A stretch of DNA of 64,000 nucleotides, taken from the NCBI GenBank assembly GCA_947625515.1, contig CANQOO010000004.1, positions 1 to 64,000 of the forward strand. Reading direction: 5' to 3'. The translations under genes were made by a program, and so were the position numbers. Below, piece by piece: positions 24,493 to 30,582 of the stretch; positions within the stretch are counted from its first letter, which is position 1; every line of letters begins with the position of its first letter. The notes beneath the pieces are model-generated. The model searched no databases. It saw nothing but the letters and a program-made list of their open reading frames with translations, and had not been told where the DNA came from. This DNA comes from an uncultured Clostridia bacterium (lineage in GTDB: Bacteria > Bacillota > Clostridia > Christensenellales > UBA1242).

Positions 24493-24622
24493 TTAATTAA
24501 AGCCTTTTGCTTTAAGTTCTTGCACAATTAGATAACTGTCAAGTTCCTTGATTGGAACATTGTATCTCTTTGATAATTCTTCCAATCTTTCATCCAATTT
24601 GCATATATTCTTCGTCTGTCAT
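24493..24622 (-). pseudogene. small helical protein gene with a one-base frameshift, overlapping the end of dnaX
   Basis: An ATG overlaps the tau stop codon (ATGA) behind a GAGGTGGA ribosome binding site and reads MTDEEYMQIG then TGA. One base later in frame, an uninterrupted segment reads LDERLEELSKRYNV.. to ..VQELKAKGFN and a stop. Deleting one A in the CAAATTG at the junction restores a 42-residue protein with two amphipathic helices. The total length, 130 nt, is one more than a multiple of three. Either the gene is broken, the sequence has an indel error, or the second segment starts separately at TTG. Function unknown. Confidence 0.5.
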
Positions 24623-24954
24623 TCTTCCACCTCAACTGTGTCAAAAAAAGCTCTCAGCTTTTTGATGTCCTTGTCAATCTTCTGCTCTGTGCTTTCAAAC
24701 TTGACAATCTTAAAATTGAGGTCCAGCCCCTGCCAACGAAGTGCCGCCTCGATGTCCCGGCGACCGTTTTCCAGCACATCCACCAAAAATGCGTCGCTGG
24801 TGCGAATGACAAGGTCTTTTCCTTCAATCACGGCATTGGTTATGTCCCCGCACGCCACATGAAGTGCCACCTTGTGATGTTCTTTCAAAAACAGCACCAC
24901 CTTTCCCCACACGTTGTTGGCAGAAAGTTTGGTCGTGTCAATCTGAATTTTCAG
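24619..24954 (-). CDS. dnaX: tau-specific C-terminal extension of DnaX, reached by -1 frame change
   Basis: After the A9 run the -1 frame continues LKIQIDTTKLSANNVWGKVV..LKEHHKVALHV, about 111 more residues to a TGA stop. The VWGKVVLFLKEHHKVAL.. segment, with a later IRTSDAFLVDVLE, matches the kind of domain found near the C-terminus of Firmicute DnaX. It has no start codon or ribosome binding site at its beginning, so it must be translated as part of DnaX. The whole tau form would be 478 residues. Confidence 0.8.
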   Translation of the reverse strand: MKIQIDTTKLSANNVWGKVVLFLKEHHKVALHVACGDITNAVIEGKDLVIRTSDAFLVDVLENGRRDIEAALRWQGLDLNFKIVKFESTEQKIDKDIKKLRAFFDTVEVEE

Positions 24955-24963
24955 TTTTTTTTT
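24951..24963 (-). other. dnaX A9 slippery site
   Basis: GCA-AAA-AAA-AAC-TGA in the zero frame. In the -1 frame it reads GCA-AAA-AAA-AAA-CTG and stays open for 111 more codons. A short self-complementary CTGAAAATTCAG follows, but it is too tight for a strong stimulatory hairpin, and no internal Shine-Dalgarno sequence is seen upstream. This favours RNA-polymerase slippage on A9 (as known for Thermus dnaX) over ribosomal frameshifting (as in E. coli). Confidence 0.75.
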
Positions 24964-26054
24964 GCGTCAAAGCCAAGCATGGCGTTCAGGCAGGTTGTTT
25001 CCAGCAGCAGTCTCACAGAAAGCGTGTATCTCAGTTCGCTCTCCGCACCCGAAAAAACTTGCATATATCTGATTAAATCTTTCTCAGCAAATTTTTCCGC
25101 CTGCGTGCGATATTTTTCCAGCAGGTCGTCCGGCAAATTCAAAATTTCTGCGGCATTTTTGCAACTTTTGCAAACAAGCAAGTTTCGGGCATGTTTTGAC
25201 AAATCTTTTGCAAAAACAGCCATATTTTTGCCTTGTTTTTCAATTTCGTCAATATAGGACAGCACGCCGCCGACATCTTTTTCGTTCATTTTATCAAAGA
25301 ATTGCAAGGAAAGTTCGTTGTCCGTTGAGCCTAAAACTTGCAAAGTTTTTTCTTTTGTTATGTCCCCTTGGCAGTAGGACGCAATGCTGTCTGCGATGGA
25401 AAGCGTGTCACGCACACTGCCCTCGCCGGCACTTGCGATGATTTTTAAACTATCGGCATCATATCTGATTTTTTCTTTATCAAAAATTTTGGCAAGATGT
25501 CTGGAAAGCTCCTCCACGCTGACAAGCCGAAAGTCAAATCGCACACATCTGGAAAGGATTGTTTGCGGCAATTTGTGCACCTCGGTGGTGGCAAGGATGA
25601 AGATGATGAACGGTGGCGGCTCTTCCAGTGTTTTGAGCAGAGCATTGAACGCACTGTCCGAAAGCATATGCACTTCGTCGATGATATACACTTTATATTT
25701 CGCCCCGACGGGCATAAATTTGACCTTTTCGCGAATTTGGCGGATGTCGTCAACTTTGTTGTTGGAGGCAGCGTCAATTTCAATGATATTGATGTCGTTT
25801 TCTTGTTCCAGCCGCTTGCAGTTTTCGCACTCGCCGCATGCCGAGCCGTTCACCGGCGAAAGGCAGTTGACCGCACGTGCCAAAATTTTTGCCACACTTG
25901 TCTTGCCCGTCCCTCGCGTGCCAGTGAAAAGATATGCGTGGCCAATTTGGTCATTCATAATCTGATTTTGCAGCGTTTTGGTGATGTGGTCTTGTCCAAT
26001 CACCTCGTCAAATGTTTTTGGTCGATATTTTCGATAAAGTGCAATGTGATTCAT
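24951..26054 (-). CDS. dnaX: DNA polymerase III subunit gamma (tau by slippage)
   Basis: The zero-frame product has 367 residues and corresponds to the gamma-type clamp-loader ATPase. RKYRPKTFDEVIGQ is the family start. Walker A is GTRGTGKTS (K51). A zinc module uses C64, C73, C76 and C79. Walker B is VYIIDEVHML. The LLKTLEEPP and ILSRC sensor motifs are present, and domain III reaches residue ~360. The frame ends D-A-K-K-N-stop inside a run of nine A (24955-24963). Slipping back one base there joins the ORF to the downstream tau domain. First gene of dnaX-ybaB-recR; AGGAAAAAATGA precedes the ATG. Confidence 0.95.
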   Translation of the reverse strand: MNHIALYRKYRPKTFDEVIGQDHITKTLQNQIMNDQIGHAYLFTGTRGTGKTSVAKILARAVNCLSPVNGSACGECENCKRLEQENDINIIEIDAASNNKVDDIRQIREKVKFMPVGAKYKVYIIDEVHMLSDSAFNALLKTLEEPPPFIIFILATTEVHKLPQTILSRCVRFDFRLVSVEELSRHLAKIFDKEKIRYDADSLKIIASAGEGSVRDTLSIADSIASYCQGDITKEKTLQVLGSTDNELSLQFFDKMNEKDVGGVLSYIDEIEKQGKNMAVFAKDLSKHARNLLVCKSCKNAAEILNLPDDLLEKYRTQAEKFAEKDLIRYMQVFSGAESELRYTLSVRLLLETTCLNAMLGFDAKKN

Positions 26055-26168
26055 TCATTTTTTCCTATTTTTTGTTTAAGCCATATTTCTAGCGATTTTC
26101 AATCTGTCAAAATTTGAATTTTTGAAATGTTTTAAGAACTTTTAATAGCAAATTTAAAAATTTTTATT

Positions 26169-26918
26169 TCAATAAGTTTCGCGTGCCATCAAAGAAAAGT
26201 CGTCAACGTCCAGACAAGCACTGCCAATCAGCACGCCGTCAATGCTTGGATTGGAAAGAATTTTTTTATAGTTTTTGATGCCCACGCTGCCGCCATACAC
26301 AATGGTGATGTTCTGTGCCGCTTTGGCGGAAAATTGAGTTTCAATTTCTTTGCGAATCACCTCTGACATTTTGGATATGTCTTTGTCTGTGGCATTTTTG
26401 CCAGTGCCGATCGCCCAAATAGGCTCGTAGGCAATCACGACGCTTTCAAGTTCGTTTTCGTAGATGCCTTTAAGGTCATCGTCAATTTGTTTGCGGACAA
26501 AATTTTGTGCCTGCTTGCTTTCGCGAATTTGCAAACTTTCGCCCACGCACAGCACCACTTTTAAGCCATTTGCAAGTGCGGTCTTGATTTTTTTGTTGAT
26601 TGTTTTGTCGCTTTCTTTATACATTCCGCGGCGGTCGCTGTGCCCGATGATGACATATGTCGCCCCAAGGTCTTTAATCATTTTTGCACTGATTTCCCCG
26701 GTGAAAGCACCATTTTCTTCCGCCGAGATGTTTTGAGCACCATATGCCACGCTGCTGCCACCCAAGAACTCTTTCGCAAAAGACAGGTGTGTGAATGGCG
26801 GGCAAACAACAACCTCGTTTTTTGTGCCACGCACCTTTGTGGCAAGAGTCATGGCGTAAGTCTTGAACTCACTTGGAACAGTGTTCATCTTGAAATTTCC
26901 AATAATAATTTTTTTCAT
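26169..26918 (-). CDS. tpiA: triosephosphate isomerase
   Basis: 249 residues, the usual length. It interconverts dihydroxyacetone phosphate and glyceraldehyde 3-phosphate. All catalytic elements are visible: N8 and K10 in GNFKMN, H93 in IIGHSDRRGMY (the common E after HS is replaced by D), E165 in VIAYEPIWAIGTG, and the phosphate-binding IVYGGSVG and GVLIGSACL loops. GGAGG precedes the ATG. It follows pgk in the same direction with a 276-nt AT-rich gap that shows no gene or clear terminator, so a glycolytic pgk-tpiA unit is likely. Confidence 0.97.
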   Translation of the reverse strand: MKKIIIGNFKMNTVPSEFKTYAMTLATKVRGTKNEVVVCPPFTHLSFAKEFLGGSSVAYGAQNISAEENGAFTGEISAKMIKDLGATYVIIGHSDRRGMYKESDKTINKKIKTALANGLKVVLCVGESLQIRESKQAQNFVRKQIDDDLKGIYENELESVVIAYEPIWAIGTGKNATDKDISKMSEVIRKEIETQFSAKAAQNITIVYGGSVGIKNYKKILSNPSIDGVLIGSACLDVDDFSLMARETY

Positions 26919-27194
26919 GTCACTTCCTCCATTTACGTTTTTGTTATGCCACGCCGTCGTAAAACGCCACGCTGCAATCTTTTTATATTCTTTATTTCCA
27001 CTTTTTGCGGAAAATTTTTATTTTGCAAATTTAATTTAGCAAATTTTTTATGTTTTCATTGACTTTTTTTATTTGTTTTTTTTACTTTGCCAACTTTATT
27101 TTTTTGCAAACTTTTCTTATAAGGCTTTTTTCTTGCGGCAAATTCTTTTTTGGCAAATTTGACCGGCAAAATCACAAGCGGTCTTCACAAATGG

Positions 27195-28364
27195 TCAAAT
27201 TGTGTCAATCACGTCCACTGCTGGCAGAGTCTTGCCCTCCATAAGTTTCATGCTGGCCCCGCCGCCGGTGGAAAGATGACTGATTTTTTTGCTTACGCCC
27301 GCCTCTTCAACCGCGTTTATGCTGTCGCCTCCGCCCACAATGGAATATGCCCGACTTTTTGCCACGGCCTTGGCAATTTTGGTTGTGCCATTTTTGAAGA
27401 ACGGGTCCTCATACTTTCCAACAGGGCCATTCCAGACAATTTGTTTGGCGTGCATAATCTCTTTTGTGAAAAGTTTGATTGTTTTTTTGCCAATATCAAG
27501 CCCCACAGCATCGTCATCAATCTCTGGACGGTTGACCCTTTTAACCTTTCCGTTCTCCATAACAACATGGTCAACAGGAAGCACAATCTTGACGCCTTTT
27601 TCTTTGGCATTTTGCATAATTCTGGACGCCTCGGCAACAAGGTCAAGTGCCACAATGCTTTTGCCAATGGAAAATCCATTTGCCTGCAAGAATGTGTATG
27701 CCATTCCGCCGCCAATCAGAATGGTGTCGGCGACATCCAGCACATTGTCTATGAGGCCAAGTTTATCTTCCACTTTTGCCCCGCCAAAGATGGCGACAAA
27801 CGGATGTGCAGGCTTTTGCAAAGCCTTATCAAAAATTTCCAGTTCTTTTTCAATCAAAAAGCCTATGGCGTTTGGTTTTTTGAGAGCAACACCGAAATTG
27901 GACGCTTGTTTTCTGTGAGCCACGCCAAATGCGTCGTCCACATACACATCGCACAGGTCGCAAAGTTTTTTCACAAACTCTGGGTCGTTATCCGCCTCAC
28001 CTGGGTCAAAACGGAGGTTTTCCAAAAGCAGAATTTCGCCATTTTTCAGCTTATTTACGGCGTCCTCCACTTCCGGGCCCACAACCTTTCCCGAAAATTT
28101 CACTCGATTTGGAAAGTGCTTCATCAAGTTCACCGCAACCGGAAAGAGGGACAAAAATTTGTCATATCCTTTCGGCCGACCAAGGTGCGAACATATCACA
28201 ACTTTGGCATCTTGCGAGACGAGATAAGAAATTGTCGGCAGTGAGGCGTCAATTCGGGTGGTGTTTTGGATGTCTCCCCAGTGGTCCAGCGGCACGTTGA
28301 AATCGCATCTAAGCAGCACTCGTTTGCCTTGCAAGTCTTTTAAATCGCGAATTGTCCTTTTCAT
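27195..28364 (-). CDS. pgk: phosphoglycerate kinase
   Basis: 389 residues from MKRTIRDLKDLQGKRVLLR. The GGGAG site 5 nt upstream supports this ATG; an in-frame GTG four codons earlier overlaps that site. It makes ATP from 1,3-bisphosphoglycerate. VLLRCDFNVPLD is the family signature, HLGRPKG the substrate-binding loop, and ENLRFDPGE follows. The C-terminal nucleotide domain shows AIFGGAKVEDKL and the WNGPVGKYE and GGGDSINAVEEAG motifs. Single-domain length, with no tpiA fusion. A TTGAGT/TAAAAT promoter lies just upstream. Confidence 0.97.
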   Translation of the reverse strand: MKRTIRDLKDLQGKRVLLRCDFNVPLDHWGDIQNTTRIDASLPTISYLVSQDAKVVICSHLGRPKGYDKFLSLFPVAVNLMKHFPNRVKFSGKVVGPEVEDAVNKLKNGEILLLENLRFDPGEADNDPEFVKKLCDLCDVYVDDAFGVAHRKQASNFGVALKKPNAIGFLIEKELEIFDKALQKPAHPFVAIFGGAKVEDKLGLIDNVLDVADTILIGGGMAYTFLQANGFSIGKSIVALDLVAEASRIMQNAKEKGVKIVLPVDHVVMENGKVKRVNRPEIDDDAVGLDIGKKTIKLFTKEIMHAKQIVWNGPVGKYEDPFFKNGTTKIAKAVAKSRAYSIVGGGDSINAVEEAGVSKKISHLSTGGGASMKLMEGKTLPAVDVIDTI

Positions 28365-28384
28365 ACAATCTCCCACTTTTCTTT

Positions 28385-28413
28385 ATTTTACAACATTGCA
28401 CTCAGAAACTCAA
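28385..28413 (-). promoter_or_regulatory. pgk promoter
   Basis: -35 TTGAGT (28408-28413), 17-nt spacer, -10 TAAAAT (28385-28390), about 20 nt before the ATG and with a ribosome binding site in between. Confidence 0.65.
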
Positions 28414-28467
28414 AACAAATTTCAAGAATAAAAAAATTGTCCGCAAAGCCGCAAGGCTTGCCAAAAG

Positions 28468-29394
28468 TCACTCTTTCTCCCAAGCCGCTTTGAGGATTTG
28501 CAGACATTTATCAACATTGTCGCAAGTGGCAAGTTGCAGTCGAAGTGCGGATGCCATTTCCAGCCCTGTGGCATACCAGAGCAGGTGCTTGCGGATGTAG
28601 GATTGCAGCCATTTTTCGTCAAAATGCTCTCGCAGAATTTGAATGTGCCTTTCAAGAGCGGCGAACTTGTCCACGCGTGCTTCCCGCCCTTTAAGTTGAG
28701 CAAAAATCCATGGTCTGCCAAGGCTCGCCCTGCCAATCATCACGCCGTCCACGCCGGTGCTTTGCATGTTGTGAAGGCTGACTTCGTCCACAACATCGCC
28801 GTTGCCCACCACAGGGATGTGCAGCTTGGCTTTGACGGCGGCGATGGCGTCATAGTCCGCCTTTCCGCTGTATCCTTGCCCCACCGTGCGTGCATGGAAG
28901 GTGACAAAGTCGGCACCGCTATCTTCACACATTCGGGCAAAGTCCAAAAAGTTTTCCGTTCGACAGCCTTTGCGAAACTTGACCGACACCATTTTGTTGG
29001 TGGCATTTTTGCACGCCGAGATGATTTGGCTGGCAAGCGGAAGATTGTCCATAAGGGCTCCGCCTTCGCCATTTTTGACAATTTTTGGAGCGGGGCAGCC
29101 CATGTTTATGTCAAATGCATCAAACTTTGCAAGCAGCGGACTTTGCACCGCCTGTGCCATACAATCCGCCTCGTGGCCAAAAATTTGTGCAATTTTTGTC
29201 TGCTCACTGGGCGTGGTGAGCGTCATATATTCCGTCTTTTGCGGATTGTGCTGCATGGCACGTGCCGAAAGCATTTCGGTGAAGGTAACATCCGCACCAA
29301 ACTCGCTTGCCACTGCACGAAACCCCACATCTGTCACGCCTGCCATCGGGGCAAGAAACAGCGGGAACGAAAACTCTTTTTCGCCAATTTTCAT
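28468..29394 (-). CDS. tRNA-dihydrouridine synthase
   Basis: 308 residues, flavoenzyme of the Dus family that reduces specific uridines in tRNA. PLFLAPMAGVTDVGFR is the N-terminal FMN-binding signature. FDINMGCPAPKIVKNGEGGALM contains the catalytic Cys (GCP). KFRKGC, FHARTVGQGYSG (the usual R after T is V), VVGNGDV and GVMIGRASLGRPW complete the FMN barrel. The C-terminal helical tRNA-binding domain follows. DusB is the most likely subclass for this phylum, but I do not assert the symbol. There is no ribosome binding site; a TATGAT box ends 6 nt before the ATG, so the mRNA is probably leaderless. Confidence 0.93.
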   Translation of the reverse strand: MKIGEKEFSFPLFLAPMAGVTDVGFRAVASEFGADVTFTEMLSARAMQHNPQKTEYMTLTTPSEQTKIAQIFGHEADCMAQAVQSPLLAKFDAFDINMGCPAPKIVKNGEGGALMDNLPLASQIISACKNATNKMVSVKFRKGCRTENFLDFARMCEDSGADFVTFHARTVGQGYSGKADYDAIAAVKAKLHIPVVGNGDVVDEVSLHNMQSTGVDGVMIGRASLGRPWIFAQLKGREARVDKFAALERHIQILREHFDEKWLQSYIRKHLLWYATGLEMASALRLQLATCDNVDKCLQILKAAWEKE

Positions 29395-29400
29395 GCTGAC

Positions 29401-29429
29401 ATCATATCACACTTTTGGCAAAAACACAA
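29401..29429 (-). promoter_or_regulatory. leaderless-type promoter of the dus gene
   Basis: -10 TATGAT (29401-29406) with TGTGA upstream, 17-nt spacer, weak -35 TTGTGT (29424-29429). Exactly 6 nt separate the -10 from the ATG. Confidence 0.6.
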
Positions 29430-29435
29430 GCACTT

Positions 29436-29636
29436 TCACTCCTCAAACAAATCCTCCGGCTTAATGTGCATGCTTGCCGCAATCTGTCGGCAGAAGCGTT
29501 TGCCAAGAAAAACATCTCCCTCATACATCTTCTGCAACTGACGCGGCGTGCAACCCTATGCAATGCACCACGCCACACTTGTGCGATGCCCTGTCACTAT
29601 GACAAATTCTTTCAATAATTCTCCGCGAAATCTCAT
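29436..29636 (-). pseudogene. small Cro-like protein gene interrupted by an in-frame TAG
   Basis: The reading frame starts MRFRGELLKEFV at an ATG behind a perfect AGGAGG site. It runs 26 codons, meets TAG at 29556-29558, then stays open to GKRFCRQIAASMHIKPEDLFEE and TGA (67 codons in all). The part after the TAG (RQLQKMYEGDVFLGKRFCRQIAASMHIKPEDLF) looks like the second half of a helix-turn-helix domain. The gene keeps a near-perfect promoter with an operator, so the nonsense mutation is recent, the TAG is read through, or there is a sequence error. It was probably the Cro-like or target arm of the divergent switch with the gene at 29731. Confidence 0.6.
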
Positions 29637-29668
29637 TTCAAAAAGCCTCCTATACGAACTTTGACAAA

Positions 29669-29724
29669 ATTATACTGGCATTTTGCCAGTTTGTCAACTT
29701 TTTGCTGGCATTTCGCCATAAAAT
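29669..29724. promoter_or_regulatory. divergent promoters with two phased operators
   Basis: Minus-strand promoter: TTGACA (29692-29697), 17-nt spacer, TATAAT (29669-29674), both boxes perfect. Its spacer contains the palindrome CTGGCA-TTT-TGCCAG (29675-29689). A second near-palindrome TGGCATTTCGCCA lies at 29706-29718, centre to centre 30 bp away (about three helical turns). It covers the upstream part of the plus-strand promoter, whose -10 TAAAAT is at 29719-29724. This is a compact repressor switch. Confidence 0.8.
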
Positions 29725-29730
29725 TTTAAT

Positions 29731-29934
29731 ATGAGACAATTTGCAGAAAAATTGAAAATGCTCCGAGCAGAGAAAAGTCTTTCTCAGGTGCAACTTGCTG
29801 AGGAGTTTGGGGTGGATAAATCCACCATCGCAAAATATGAGACGGGCGAACGCTCTCCAGATTTGGAAACGCTTGTCAGGCTTGCTCGCTTCTTCAATGT
29901 TTCCACCGACTTTTTGCTTGGATTGGAGGACTGA
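29731..29934 (+). CDS. Xre/CI-type repressor
   Basis: 67 residues. The helix-turn-helix is evident in SLSQVQLAEEFGVDKSTIAKYETGERSPDLETLVRLARFF, followed by the frequent Xre ending NVSTDFLLGLED. It probably binds the two TGGCA/TGCCA operators between itself and the divergent gene. No ribosome binding site precedes the ATG; the TAAAAT -10 box ends 6 nt upstream, so translation would begin at the very 5' end of the mRNA, as for lambda cI from its maintenance promoter. A terminator follows. Confidence 0.85.
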   Translation: MRQFAEKLKMLRAEKSLSQVQLAEEFGVDKSTIAKYETGERSPDLETLVRLARFFNVSTDFLLGLED

Positions 29935-29946
29935 GAATATGCAAAA

Positions 29947-29975
29947 AAAACAGCGGACTGCTGTTTTTATTTTTC
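29947..29975 (+). terminator. terminator of the CI-type repressor gene
   Basis: The hairpin AAAACAGC / GCTGTTTT with a 5-nt loop is followed by TTATTTTT. Confidence 0.85.
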
Positions 29976-30044
29976 GATGTGTTTTTTTAAGTTTTATTTT
30001 TTAGATGCATCTTGAAACAGTTTTGACATGCGGCCTTGCCTATT

Positions 30045-30311
30045 TCAGTTTTTGGCAAACTTGCCAAAGCCCTTGAATGCGATGATGCGTCTTGGCGATG
30101 CCATGTAATATCTTTTCGTCTGCGGATTGAGATATTTGCGAGCCTTGCGTTCTTTCATGCTGAACTTGCCAAAGTCGCGTAGCACAACCTCGCCGCCCTT
30201 GTTGCACACTTCAAACACCGCATCCTTGAATGTGGAAAGGAACAAGTCGCATTTGGATTTCGACATTTCAGTGCGTTTGGCAAGCAGTGCCACAAATTCT
30301 TGTTTGTTCAT
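30045..30311 (-). CDS. HU-family DNA-binding protein
   Basis: 88 residues, normal for HU. This family bends and packages DNA as a dimer. MNKQEFVALLAKRTEMSKSKCDLFL is the N-terminal helical part. VVLRDFGKFSMKERKARKYLNPQTKRYYMASPRRIIAFKGFGKF covers the beta arm (NPQT turn) and C-terminal region. The arm differs from the usual GRNPQTGE, with KYLNPQTKRYYM, so DNA recognition may be adapted. AAGGAGG precedes the ATG. Its upstream region carries a tandem array of A/T palindromes. Confidence 0.92.
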   Translation of the reverse strand: MNKQEFVALLAKRTEMSKSKCDLFLSTFKDAVFEVCNKGGEVVLRDFGKFSMKERKARKYLNPQTKRYYMASPRRIIAFKGFGKFAKN

Positions 30312-30430
30312 AACAGCCTCCTTAAAAGCATGGTTGACAATTCAAAGAAATTTAAACGGAATATTTCAAAAATTTTGGGGCCTTGTTTTTTTGTGTGAGA
30401 GTGTTCTGCACGTGAAAAAAGTCTCTGACG

Positions 30431-30552
30431 GAAATAAGTGTGAAAATATGTTTTCTTGCTTGAAATAGGTGTGAGCATATATTTTCTTCATCCTTGAAAG
30501 GGCGTGAAAATATATTTTCGTGCTTGAAATAGTGTGAATATATGTTTTTATG
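30431..30552. repeat. tandem repeat, about 31-bp unit with a central palindrome, 4 copies
   Basis: Units start at 30431, 30462, 30496 and 30526 (31, 34, 30 and a partial 27 bp). Each contains GTGAAAATATATTTTC-like sequence; the third is the perfect palindrome GAAAATATATTTTC. Each full unit ends in TTGAAA-type sequence. There are no unique spacers. It lies between the HU gene (upstream side) and the flippase gene (downstream side). It may be an array of protein-binding sites in helical phase, or a set of transcript hairpins. Confidence 0.75.
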
Positions 30553-30582
30553 ATTTAATATTGATTTCTTGAAATAACATAT

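Noticed and set aside
26055..26168. SRP RNA gene upstream of dnaX, as in Bacillus
   Set aside because: The gap is short and AT-rich with no GNAR/GGAA-type core of SRP RNA.
27150..28244. 364-codon open frame on the plus strand
   Set aside because: Antisense to pgk, which is unambiguous.
30431..30552. CRISPR-like short repeats
   Set aside because: Units are contiguous and degenerate, with no unique spacers and no cas genes in the window.
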